Positions 16,108 to 24,155 of a DNA stretch of 52,384 nucleotides are shown one piece after another. The stretch comes from Burkholderiales bacterium (lineage in GTDB: Bacteria > Pseudomonadota > Gammaproteobacteria > Burkholderiales > Casimicrobiaceae): the NCBI GenBank assembly GCA_020853025.1, contig JADYZP010000032.1:1-52384 (forward strand). The letters run 5' to 3'. The notes under the pieces were generated by a model. The model was given only the letters and a program-made list of their open reading frames with translations, did not search any database and was not told the origin of the DNA. The translations under genes and the position numbers were made by a program. The first letter of the stretch is position 1. Each line of letters begins with the position of its first letter.

Positions 16108-17574
16108 ATGACCCTCTCTCGCCTGTTGCCAACGATCGGCTTCGCCATGCTCGTGATGCTCGCCGGCTGCGCGACTCGACCCGTCAATCCCCCGATCGCC
16201 AAGGTCGACCCGGCGACCGGCTATCGCTTCGAGGCGCGCCAGGCCAACGCCAAGGACAAGACCAACATGGTCATCCTCGCGTTCTCCGGAGGCGGGACGC
16301 GCGCCGCGGCCTTTTCCTATGGCGTGCTCGAATTGCTGAAGAAGGTCGAAGTCGTCGGGCCGAAGGGCAACAAGGTCCGACTGCTCGACGAGGTCGACAT
16401 CATCACCGGGGTGTCCGGCGGCAGTTTCACCGCGCTCGCCTACGGACTCTACGGCGACAAGCTCTTTGCCGATTACGAGCAGAGTTTCCTCAAGCGCGAC
16501 GTGCAGGGCGAGATCATCTCGCGAACCTTCAGCCCGTCGAATTGGGGAAACCTGTCGTCGACCGGATGGGGTCGATCCGAGTTGGCGGCCCAGTTGTACG
16601 ACGAGATTCTGTTCCACAATGCCACCTTCGGTGATCTCGAGCGTGGGAATGGTCCGCTGATCCTTGCGTCGGCCACCGATATTTCCACCGGATCGCGGTT
16701 CGTCTTCACGCAGCGCGTCTTCGACGTCATTTGCTCGGATCTCGACGCGGTACCCCTGTCGCGCGCTGCGGCGGCATCGTCGGCGGTACCGGTCGTGCTC
16801 TCGCCAGTCACCATCAACAACTACGGGGGCACCTGCAACAGGACTCTGCCCGGCTGGGTCAAGATGTTCGTCGACACCGACAATCCGCCGCGGCCCGCCG
16901 CGCGCGCGATACGATCGCTGAAAGCCGAGGAAGCCTTCGGTGACAGCGTTCATCGGCCCTACCTGCACCTGGTCGATGGCGGCGTATCGGACAACGTGGG
17001 CATGCGCAGCGTGCTCGACGCTCTGGAGGTCCTCGAGGCGCTGCACGAAGCGGGACGTCCCACCAAGCTCGATTCCGTGCAGCGGATCGTCGTGTTCGTC
17101 GTCAATTCGCTGTCGTCGCCGCCAACCTATTGGGACGAGTCGGAAAGCCCGCCCGGCACCGTGGACATCCTGCTCAAGTCGGCAGGCACGCCCATCGACG
17201 CTTTTTCCTTCGAGGCAGTCGAATTATTGAGAGATCGGGCAGCGCAATGGCAGACCGCGCGCCTCATCCGCAATTCGGCAGCGATGGCGACGAACAAGGA
17301 TCCGGCGGTCACCGCAGCGCTGCGCGCTCCAAACGCCGAAATCTACGCCATCGACGTTTCGTTCGCCGCGCTCAAGAACCAAGCGGAGCTCGACTACCTG
17401 AACGCACAACCCACGTCGTTCGTATTGCCGCCGGAGGCGGTCGATCGTCTGCGCGCGGCGGCAGCAACGATTATCATCGACTCGCCGGAATTCAAGCGGT
17501 TGCTGAAGGACGTGGGCGCGACGATCGTCCCCGGGGTGCCGCCGACATCGATGCAGTCCGCGGCGAAGCAATAG
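16108..17574 (+). CDS. patatin-like phospholipase lipoprotein
   Basis: Putative acyl hydrolase anchored as a lipoprotein. The ATG at 16108 is preferred over ATGs at 16081 and 16084 because GGAG lies exactly 7 bases upstream and it gives a clean lipoprotein signal (M-L-A-G-C, Cys21). The patatin elements are all present: oxyanion loop F-S-G-G-G-T-R (about 59-65), nucleophile Ser103 in G-V-S-G-G, and the D-G-G dyad aspartate in L-V-D-G-G-V-S-D-N (about residue 297). At 488 residues it is longer than minimal patatins. The C-terminal part (about 310-488) is mixed helical with no clear domain. Lipid substrate unknown. Confidence 0.88.
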   Translation: MTLSRLLPTIGFAMLVMLAGCATRPVNPPIAKVDPATGYRFEARQANAKDKTNMVILAFSGGGTRAAAFSYGVLELLKKVEVVGPKGNKVRLLDEVDIITGVSGGSFTALAYGLYGDKLFADYEQSFLKRDVQGEIISRTFSPSNWGNLSSTGWGRSELAAQLYDEILFHNATFGDLERGNGPLILASATDISTGSRFVFTQRVFDVICSDLDAVPLSRAAAASSAVPVVLSPVTINNYGGTCNRTLPGWVKMFVDTDNPPRPAARAIRSLKAEEAFGDSVHRPYLHLVDGGVSDNVGMRSVLDALEVLEALHEAGRPTKLDSVQRIVVFVVNSLSSPPTYWDESESPPGTVDILLKSAGTPIDAFSFEAVELLRDRAAQWQTARLIRNSAAMATNKDPAVTAALRAPNAEIYAIDVSFAALKNQAELDYLNAQPTSFVLPPEAVDRLRAAAATIIIDSPEFKRLLKDVGATIVPGVPPTSMQSAAKQ

Positions 17575-17626
17575 CATGCTGCCCGGAGGCTTCGTCAGTC
17601 GGAATGGCGTAAGGATCCACGCCTGA

Positions 17627-17872
17627 TCAATCCGCTGCTCGCGTCGCGCAATCGGGGTGCGGCTGCCAGTTCATGGTCAAGCCGCGCGCCCGTAGCGCCT
17701 GCTTCGCGACACCCGTCAGCCGATCGCCGCCGTCGGGAAATGCGACTTCGCGCGGCAATCCGCGGTTGTCCCAGCCACTCCGCGCATGATAATATTCATG
17801 CCCTCTCGAAGGGCATTCGGGTGCCGTTTCCGGCGGCGCAACGCCCAGTTGCCGGCATCCGAATTCGCAGCG
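17627..17872 (-). pseudogene. possible gene remnant before tRNA-Lys(CUU)
   Basis: The 308 bases between the patatin gene and the tRNA hold an 81-codon minus-strand frame with protein-like composition (for example H-E-Y-Y-H-A-R-S-G-W-D-N-R-G and the ending N-W-Q-P-H-P-D-C). It has no ATG or GTG start and is closed upstream by a stop, so it would be the C-terminal part of a broken gene. I recognise no family, and it may be chance open frame. Inside it, 17798-17816 contains the small inverted repeat ATGCCC...GGGCAT. Confidence 0.25.
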
Positions 17873-17882
17873 TCATGGGCGT

Positions 17883-17958
17883 GGGCCGTTAGCTCAGCTG
17901 GTAGAGCAGCGGACTCTTAATCCGTTGGTCGTAGGTTCGATCCCTACACGGCCTACCA
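17883..17958 (+). tRNA. tRNA-Lys (anticodon CUU)
   Basis: A 76-base cloverleaf with encoded CCA. The acceptor stem (GGGCCGT/ACGGCCT) and anticodon stem match the tRNA-Lys at 11130-11205. The anticodon loop is CTCTTAA (anticodon CTT), and the T arm differs (GTAGG-TTCGATC-CCTAC). It reads AAG codons and complements the UUU isoacceptor. Confidence 0.97.
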
Positions 17959-18081
17959 CTCCCATCAAGGGCTCGGTGCGTCTGCGCTGGGCCGCTTGTC
18001 TTTGCAGTGGCAGAATTGGCGAGCGCCCAATCAGACGCGCTGCACGATAACCGACTGCCGACCAAAACGTTCGAAGCGCCT

Positions 18082-18210
18082 ATGGCGAAATTGAAGCCAA
18101 ATCAACCGCGGCATCCGCGCAACCCGATCGCTCGCCCGAAGCTGCCGGTGACACCACCGCGCCAGCTACTACGGCTGCCCACGTCGAACAAACGCCGCGG
18201 AGGGACCTGA
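18082..18210 (+). CDS. small basic ORF of doubtful reality
   Basis: The 376 bases from 17959 to 18334 contain no recognisable gene. The only candidate is this 42-codon frame (open since a GTG at 18007), rich in Pro, Arg and Lys and beginning Met-Ala-Lys-Leu-Lys-Pro-Asn-Gln-Pro. There is no clear Shine-Dalgarno and no known family. The stretch otherwise seems to be the tRNA 3' flank and the downstream flank of the AAA ATPase gene. Confidence 0.2.
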   Translation: MAKLKPNQPRHPRNPIARPKLPVTPPRQLLRLPTSNKRRGGT

Positions 18211-18334
18211 CTCATCCGATAGATTGCACCGACACGCCGATGAGCGAATCCATAGTACTCGCCGCCACCCGATGCGCGCACGAGGAACGCAGCTGCGACC
18301 AGCGCCGGGCGGGGCAGCCGAAGGTGCATGCGGC

Positions 18335-19873
18335 CTAAGCGGACAACGACGCAGGCGCCGCCCGGTCGCGCGCCCAGTTGCGGATATGGTCGACCTGTTC
18401 CTTCATCGTTTTCGACAGCGGGACAATGCGCGCAGCGGTGCGCATCAGGTCGTCGAACTTGAGCTCGCGGTCTTCGATGCGAGCGCGCGTGATCGCCGAC
18501 ACTACGCATTGCTCGACCTCGGCGCCGGTCCAGCCGCGGGTCAGTGCGACGAGCCGGTTGAGATCGAACTTCGCCGGGTCCGCGCCGCGCCGCTCGAGGT
18601 GGATCTGGAAAATTTCGATGCGCTCCGCATCATGCGGCAGGTCGACGAAGAATACCTCGTCGAAGCGTCCCTTGCGGATCATCTCGGCAGGCAGCAGATC
18701 GATGCGATTCGCCGTCGCCGCGACGAAGACCCCACGCGGCTTCTCCTGCATCCAGGTCAGGAAATGCGCGAAGATGCGTCCCTGTTCGCCCGACGACTCG
18801 ATCGACGCGATGCTCATTTCGATTTCGTCGAACCAGACGACGGCTGGTGCGATCTCCTCCATGGTGCGACAGGCGCGCGCGAACGCCCATTCCGGCGTGC
18901 CGTGTCGCCCTGAAAAGATCTCGGCCATGTTGATGCGGTACAGCGGCAGCTCGAAGCTCGACGCGATGGCCTTGATCGACAGGCTCTTGCCGCAGCCGGA
19001 CACGCCCATCACCAGCACCCCCTTCGGCACCAGTTCGGCGCCGACGTCGTCGCGCGGATGGAATAACGCGCGACGTTCGAGGAGCCACTTTTTCATCACC
19101 TCGAGGCCACCGATGCGCTCGATCTCCTGGCCGTCGCCGATGAACTCGATCGTCCCTGAGCGGTTGACACGCAGTCGTTTTTCCTCGAGCAGCGCGGGCA
19201 GGCACTCGCGTGCGAGCCGACCGTGCGTGGCCACCGCGCGGCGCAGCGCGAAGGAAGCCTCATCGAGCGTCAGCCCCAGCATCGCGCGGATGATCAGGTC
19301 GAGCGACGTGTCGCGGTTGTCGACCCAGGCGCCGGCGGCGGTGATCGCGGCGGCGCGTTCGAGCAGGAACGCCTTCATCTCGACAAAATCCGGCACCGTG
19401 AGTTCGGTATACAGCAGGTTGCTTTCGAGTTCCTCGGGAATCTGCCGAACCGGCGCGGTGACGACGATGACCTGGCCACGTTCGGCGCACAGCACAAAAA
19501 GATCGCGCAAGCGCCGGCGCACGTCGGCGGCATCGCGCAGCGGCTCGTGGAAATCCTTGAGCTGAAAGAGTGCCGGACTTGGCTGTTCGGCGATGAAGTC
19601 GAGTGCTGCGCGCGGATCGGTGCTCGGCGTGTCCGTGCGCGTACCGTCCTCGGTACGCAGGCCTTCGGTCAGGCTCCACGACCAGAACGGTACCGGCTTG
19701 CCGAGAAAGTTCGCCGCCGCGTGCCGCAACAGCCTGCCCGCCCGCAATTCGTCGGCCGACATCACGTACAGCAGCGGATGGCCGGAGGCGAGGAGCTGGC
19801 GCAGCGCCTTGTCCGACTTGCCCTCCGGCGGAGGTGGCGATGGTGGATTCGTTGGCGGTGGATTCGTTTCCAT
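18335..19873 (-). CDS. AAA family ATPase, Ycf46-like
   Basis: The 512 residues show a Pro-rich N-terminus (about 1-18), an N-terminal degenerate ATPase-like or regulatory domain (about 20-250, including P-L-L-Y-V-M-S-A-D-E and V-I-V-V-T-A-P) and a C-terminal AAA module: Walker A G-V-S-G-C-G-K-S (290-297), Walker B V-V-W-F-D-E-I-E (Asp349, Glu350), sensor A-T-A-N-R and an R-K-G-R-F-D-E arginine-finger block. This arrangement matches the Ycf46 family of cyanobacteria, plastids and some proteobacteria. Substrate unknown. The ATG at 19873 is chosen because upstream frame lacks conserved character. It is divergent from the SulP gene. Confidence 0.85.
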   Translation of the reverse strand: METNPPPTNPPSPPPPEGKSDKALRQLLASGHPLLYVMSADELRAGRLLRHAAANFLGKPVPFWSWSLTEGLRTEDGTRTDTPSTDPRAALDFIAEQPSPALFQLKDFHEPLRDAADVRRRLRDLFVLCAERGQVIVVTAPVRQIPEELESNLLYTELTVPDFVEMKAFLLERAAAITAAGAWVDNRDTSLDLIIRAMLGLTLDEASFALRRAVATHGRLARECLPALLEEKRLRVNRSGTIEFIGDGQEIERIGGLEVMKKWLLERRALFHPRDDVGAELVPKGVLVMGVSGCGKSLSIKAIASSFELPLYRINMAEIFSGRHGTPEWAFARACRTMEEIAPAVVWFDEIEMSIASIESSGEQGRIFAHFLTWMQEKPRGVFVAATANRIDLLPAEMIRKGRFDEVFFVDLPHDAERIEIFQIHLERRGADPAKFDLNRLVALTRGWTGAEVEQCVVSAITRARIEDRELKFDDLMRTAARIVPLSKTMKEQVDHIRNWARDRAAPASLSA

Positions 19874-19992
19874 CGGCGAGGCCTGTCGAGTATCGGGTTG
19901 GTCGCGCAAGCGCCTCGCCCTGCCTCTCCCCGGACGCGAGAAGACGGGAGTGCCACGAAGGGCCAGCGCTAAGAGAGGAAAGTAACAGTAAG

Positions 19993-22080
19993 ATGGAAGA
20001 ATCGCCACACGACGCCAGGGCGCGATCTCGAAGCCGCGCGACATCGGGTACCGGGAACATGCCCACGACAATCGCCGTCTCAGGCGGATTCGCCGCAGAA
20101 CTGCGCGGAGGCGTATCGGGCGCCATCGTCGCGCTCGGCATCCTGCTGCCGCTCGGACTCCTGTCGTTCGCAGCGCTCGGTGCGGAGGCCGGTGCGGTCG
20201 GCATCCGGGCGGCATTCGCGACGGCGATCATCGGCGGTATCGTGACGACGATGATAGGCGGCGTCGCTGTTCCTGGCAGCGGCCCGAAGACCGCCACCAC
20301 GCTCATATTCGCAAGCTTCGTCGCCACGCTCGCTGCCGATTCGCGCCTGCACAATGCGCAGGGCTACGACATCGAGACCATGCTGGTGTTGACATCGCTG
20401 TGCGTCTGCATCGCCGGAGTGCTGCAGGTGGCGTTTGCGATGCTGCGCCTCGGTTCGATCGCGGCGTTTGTTCCCGTTCCCGTGGTGGCGGGATTCATGA
20501 ACGGGATCGCGCTCTACACTGCCGCGCGCGCCGTGTTCCCTGACGCGTCCTTCGGTCCGCTGGTCGGTGCGCCCTCGGTCACGGCAATCGTGGCCAACGT
20601 GCCGAATCTGCCAATCGCGCCCGGTATCATCTCCATCCTGCGCTCGCATCTGCCGCAACTCCTGACGACGTCCATGGTTATCGCACTCGTCGGATCGGTG
20701 GACGCGCTCGTGTCCGCGATCGCGGTGGATCTGCGGTTGCACACCCGCCACGACTCGAACCAAATGCTTCTCGGCCAGGGTCTGGGCAGCATCGCCTGCG
20801 GCATCGTCGGCGGGCTGCCCGTCGTCTGCTCGTCGGCGATCCAGTTTGCTTCGCATCGGGCTGGAGGTCGCGGTCGCACGAGCGGATGGGTGGCCGCGGT
20901 CGTGCTGCTGCTGGTCCTCTTGCTCGGCCGTCCGGCGCTCGGACTGGTTCCGGTGGCGGTTGCCGCCGGCGTGATGCTGGTCGTCGCGCTGGGCCTTTTC
21001 GACCAGTGGAGCCACGCGCTGTGGCGGCAGCTGCGCTCGGGCAGCCGCGACCGCGACACGCTGTGGACTTTGAGCATCGTCGTCATCGTCTGCATCATCA
21101 CCATCGCATTCGGCTTCGTCGCGGCGATTGCGATCGGTGTTGTGCTTTCGATGGTTATGTTCATCAGTGCGCTCAATCGCTCGTTGCTGCGCAGCGTCAT
21201 CACCGGGAAAAATCGCGGCTCACGCCGCTTCTACCCGCCGGACCAGGAGCGCGCGCTGCGCGAATTCGGCGCGCGAATCCGGGTGATCGAGCTGGAGGGA
21301 GCACTTTTCTTCGGCACCGCGCACAGGCTCCGCAGGGAAATTGACACACCTGCCTCCGGTGCGCGGCAGGTCATCGTCGATCTGCGACGGGTGACGACGA
21401 TCGACGCCTCGGGGGCGCTGGCGCTCGAGCATGTCGCTTCGCGCATTCGCGCGCAGGGTGGGGAACTCCTGCTCGCGGGCCTGACAGCCGGCGATCACCG
21501 CGCACGAGCTCTACGCGCCTTGGGTTATTTCCCCAACCTCGCTGAAGCGACATGGTTTGCGGATGCGGATCGCGCGCTCGAATACGCGGAACAGAAGCTG
21601 CTCGATGACGCAGGAGCGCGTTTGTCGCACGACGAAGTGCCGCTGTCCCGGTCGTCGCTCTGCGATGGCATGGAGGCGGCACAGCAGGCGTTGCTCGAGC
21701 CTCGTCTGTCGCGCGTCGAACTCGACGCCGGAGACGTCCTTTTTCGCCGAGGCGAGCCGGGAGACCGGCTCTACGTGCTGGCGAAAGGGTCGGTTAGCCT
21801 GCTTGCCGGGGAAGGTTCAGAAGCTGCGGCGGCACCGCGAATCGCGAGCTTCGCGCCTGGCGTCGTTTTCGGCGAAGCGGCGATGCTTTGCGGTGGTTCG
21901 CGGTCCACAACCTGCATCACCGACCTGCCGACGGTCGTGTACTCGCTGACGCGCGCCGACCTCGACGTGATGCGCGAGCGTGAGCCCGTGCTCGCCGGCG
22001 TGCTGCTCATGAATCTCGCGCGCGGGTTGTCGGCGCGACTGCGCTTTGCGGCGGCGGCCTTCGACGCCGGCGACCGTTAG
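19993..22080 (+). CDS. SulP transporter with STAS and cyclic-nucleotide-binding domains
   Basis: The 695-residue inner-membrane anion transporter has a SulP/SLC26 membrane core (about residues 35-400; L-G-I-L-L-P-L-G-L-L, V-P-V-P-V-V-A-G-F-M-N-G-I-A and S-V-D-A-L-V-S-A-I-A-V-D). A cytoplasmic STAS domain follows (about 428-510; V-T-T-I-D-A-S-G). The C-terminal Crp-like cyclic-nucleotide-binding domain (about 570-685) has a phosphate cassette F-G-E-A-A-M-L-...-R-S-T-T with Arg637. Family substrates include sulfate and bicarbonate; the sequence does not say which. The third domain implies control by cAMP or cGMP. The start at 19993 is uncertain; ATG 20059 would remove the 22-residue basic leader. 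Confidence 0.88.
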   Translation: MEESPHDARARSRSRATSGTGNMPTTIAVSGGFAAELRGGVSGAIVALGILLPLGLLSFAALGAEAGAVGIRAAFATAIIGGIVTTMIGGVAVPGSGPKTATTLIFASFVATLAADSRLHNAQGYDIETMLVLTSLCVCIAGVLQVAFAMLRLGSIAAFVPVPVVAGFMNGIALYTAARAVFPDASFGPLVGAPSVTAIVANVPNLPIAPGIISILRSHLPQLLTTSMVIALVGSVDALVSAIAVDLRLHTRHDSNQMLLGQGLGSIACGIVGGLPVVCSSAIQFASHRAGGRGRTSGWVAAVVLLLVLLLGRPALGLVPVAVAAGVMLVVALGLFDQWSHALWRQLRSGSRDRDTLWTLSIVVIVCIITIAFGFVAAIAIGVVLSMVMFISALNRSLLRSVITGKNRGSRRFYPPDQERALREFGARIRVIELEGALFFGTAHRLRREIDTPASGARQVIVDLRRVTTIDASGALALEHVASRIRAQGGELLLAGLTAGDHRARALRALGYFPNLAEATWFADADRALEYAEQKLLDDAGARLSHDEVPLSRSSLCDGMEAAQQALLEPRLSRVELDAGDVLFRRGEPGDRLYVLAKGSVSLLAGEGSEAAAAPRIASFAPGVVFGEAAMLCGGSRSTTCITDLPTVVYSLTRADLDVMREREPVLAGVLLMNLARGLSARLRFAAAAFDAGDR

Positions 22081-22081
22081 T

Positions 22082-22744
22082 CTATCCGGGCGTCGGCGGC
22101 AAACTCTCGCCGGTGCGCAACGCAAGCAGCCGGCGCAGGTTGTCCTGCGCGTTGGCCTCGTAGCGTGCGCGGAATGCATCGGTGGCGAAGAACGTCGGCC
22201 GCCGTCGGAGGCGTTCCAGAAACGCGACTTGTCCCGCGCTATACCCGGCGTCGAACTGGCCTGCGAACTCGATGCGCAACAGGTCGCCGTTATGCATGAA
22301 TTCTTCCCATGACGCGCCGAATCCGGCCAGGTCGATGTCCTCGATATAACGTCGGTCATGCCCGCGCGCAACGACCCCATGCCGCGTCGCCAGGATCAGC
22401 CCGCAGACGCGGCGGCGCAGCAGCGGCTGCGCGCCTTGCGAACAGCGGATGAACAGCTCCGCGCTGCGGCGCTCGTTGGCCGGGTTCCCCGGCTCGTACA
22501 CGGCGTCGTGAAACCACAGTGCGAGCTCGACGGCATCGGGTTCGTCGAGCCACGTCGCCACCTCGTCGAAATGGCGCAGACATTCGCTGACGTGACCGAG
22601 ATTGTGGAAGTATCGACTCTGCGCGCCAAGCAAGCCGCACAGTTCGGCGTAGACGGCATTCGCATCCGGCGACGGCGGACTTCGGACGCAGCGCCGCCAG
22701 AGCGCGTGAAAGCGATTGGCTGCGGCGTGGGGGTCCGTCGTCAT
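22082..22744 (-). CDS. predicted HD-superfamily metal-dependent phosphohydrolase
   Basis: The 220 residues resemble the predicted HD phosphohydrolases of COG4339. They share the early motif Y-F-H-N-L-G-H-V (about residues 45-52), the HD pair in A-L-W-F-H-D-A-V-Y-E-P (about 75-85), A-T-R-H (about 118-121) and D-I-D-L-A-G-F-G (about 135-142). Together these could form a metal site. No substrate is established for this family to my knowledge. The stop codon lies one base after the SulP stop, so the genes are tail to tail. Confidence 0.8.
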   Translation of the reverse strand: MTTDPHAAANRFHALWRRCVRSPPSPDANAVYAELCGLLGAQSRYFHNLGHVSECLRHFDEVATWLDEPDAVELALWFHDAVYEPGNPANERRSAELFIRCSQGAQPLLRRRVCGLILATRHGVVARGHDRRYIEDIDLAGFGASWEEFMHNGDLLRIEFAGQFDAGYSAGQVAFLERLRRRPTFFATDAFRARYEANAQDNLRRLLALRTGESLPPTPG

Positions 22745-22915
22745 CCTGGTTGTTCACCGCACCGGGCGCGACCGGCGACCCATGAAAAAACCTTGCGGGT
22801 ACGACTCAAGCGCTGCGCAACGCGCGTCCGACTGAAGCCGAACGCACCTGCTGCGGAAGGATCGGTGCCGATTCGTTTCATCCTGGACGCAGGATACGAC
22901 ATCGCTACTACCTCG

Positions 22916-22958
22916 AAAAGCCGGCGCCGACGAATAGCAGTACCGAAGCGGCGCCGGC
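22916..22958 (-). terminator. Rho-independent terminator of the EamA gene
   Basis: On the minus strand a perfect 10-base stem (22949-22958 with 22920-22929, CGGCGCCGGC type) with a 19-base loop is followed by TTTTC, 15 bases beyond the EamA stop. Stem, U-tract and position agree. The long loop makes it less than ideal. Confidence 0.65.
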
Positions 22959-22972
22959 CCGTGCGGGATCCT

Positions 22973-23896
22973 TCAATCCAGCGAACGCGCGAGCCAGCTG
23001 CGCGCCTGCGCGCCAAACACGTTGTAGACGAGTCCCGCCAACACCAGCGCAACGCCGCCGAACTGGACCGGTGCCAGGCCTTCACCGAGGAAAATCGCGC
23101 CGCTGCCGAGGCCCGCGACCGGAATCAGCAGCGCGAAGGGTGCGATCACCGCAGTCGGGTAACGGTGCAGCTGCGCGTTCCACGTGACCAGCCCGAAGAG
23201 CGTCCCGAAGTAGCTCATGAACAGCACGCAGGCCCACGGCTGCCAGGTCATGCCGACAACCGCATCCCACGCGCGCCCTCCACCTTCGAACACGGACGAC
23301 GCCAGCGCCAGCGGCACGGGTGCGGCAAGGCTCGACCAGACGACGAGACCCAGCATGTCGACGTCGCCATCGTTGGTGTTCGCCGCCGCGCGCTTGGCGA
23401 TCACGTTGCCGACCGCCCACGCGAGCGCTGCACCGATCACCAGCACGAATCCGACGAAGGTCGCCGCCGCGCCGAGTGCCAACTTGTGCCAGGCGAGGAC
23501 GACGATGCCGACCGCCGCGACCGCCGCACCGATCAGGCTGTGACGGTCCAGCCGATCGTGCAGCCACCACGCGGCAAGGCCAATGGTGAAGAACACCTGC
23601 GTCTGGATGACCAGCGACGACAAGCCTGCCGGCATCCCGAGACGAATGCCGAGGAACAGCATGCCGAACTGAAAGACGCCAATCGCCATGCCGTAGGCGA
23701 CCAGCGTCCGCCAGCGCACGTTCGGCCGGCGGATGAAGAACACCGCCGGCAACGCGGCAAACAGGAAGCGCAGCGCCGCCAGCGCAAACGGAGGCACGCT
23801 GTCGAGCGCCCAGCGCATCGGCACGAAGGTAAAGCCCCAGATCGTGACGACCAGCAGGATCAGGAGCAGATCGCGAAGCGAGAGCCGGACGGGCAC
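22973..23896 (-). CDS. EamA-family drug/metabolite exporter
   Basis: The 307 residues carry ten predicted membrane helices in two homologous EamA halves. The first is about residues 8-140 (I-W-G-F-T-F-V, A-L-R-F-L-F-A-A-L-P) and the second about 155-295, ending with A-P-F-A-L-L-I-P-V-A-G and L-G-E. Members export amino acids, metabolites or drugs across the inner membrane; the substrate cannot be told. The start is GTG at 23896, the only in-frame start that fits the first helix. It is divergent from the iol operon with 259 bases between start codons. Confidence 0.85.
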   Translation of the reverse strand: MPVRLSLRDLLLILLVVTIWGFTFVPMRWALDSVPPFALAALRFLFAALPAVFFIRRPNVRWRTLVAYGMAIGVFQFGMLFLGIRLGMPAGLSSLVIQTQVFFTIGLAAWWLHDRLDRHSLIGAAVAAVGIVVLAWHKLALGAAATFVGFVLVIGAALAWAVGNVIAKRAAANTNDGDVDMLGLVVWSSLAAPVPLALASSVFEGGGRAWDAVVGMTWQPWACVLFMSYFGTLFGLVTWNAQLHRYPTAVIAPFALLIPVAGLGSGAIFLGEGLAPVQFGGVALVLAGLVYNVFGAQARSWLARSLD

Positions 23897-24038
23897 GATG
23901 GCGGTGGCGGTAACGACGCCAGCCCGAGGCGGTGCCGGGGCGAAAGGCGGCGGGAAGGTCGATTCTACCGGGGAGCGGCAAGGCGACGCCTGGCCCGGGC
24001 TACGACTTGCGACGACTCCGATCGCCGTCGCGCAAAAC

Positions 24039-24052
24039 GGAATGAATATTCC
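24039..24052 (+). promoter_or_regulatory. putative IolR operator GGAA-N6-TTCC
   Basis: GGAATGAATATTCC matches exactly the palindrome GGAA-N6-TTCC described for the RpiR-family repressor IolR of inositol catabolism in Sinorhizobium. Here the outer five bases pair (GGAAT/ATTCC). It lies 104 bases before the iolC start in the divergent intergenic region, where an operator is expected. No iolR gene is in the window. Confidence 0.6.
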
Positions 24053-24063
24053 ATAGCGATGGT

Positions 24064-24088
24064 GTTTCGAAATTTGCGTTTCGAAGTT
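24064..24088 (+). repeat. tandem TTCGAA boxes upstream of iolC
   Basis: The 11-base sequence GTTTCGAARTT occurs twice, at 24064-24074 and 24078-24088, 14 bases apart. Each copy contains the palindrome TTCGAA, and the first is TTTCGAAA. They lie between the IolR-like operator and iolC. A second regulator site or a promoter-proximal operator is possible; no known factor is assigned. Confidence 0.4.
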
Positions 24089-24155
24089 GCCTGCGCGAAA
24101 ATTGCGTGCTCCGCGCCGCGCCCGCCGACCGTCCCCTCCCGCCGAACCAGCAGCA

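Noticed and set aside
13822..17046. A 1074-codon open frame on the minus strand
   Set aside because: It is antisense to the receiver, sulfatase and patatin genes, which have complete family motifs. Its translation is Arg/His/Gly-rich without recognisable domains, a normal by-product of high GC.
11130..17958. The two tRNA-Lys genes as att sites of an integrated element
   Set aside because: No integrase or phage gene lies between them, and both are complete, different isoacceptors rather than a tRNA plus a 3' fragment. Kept only as a comparative question.
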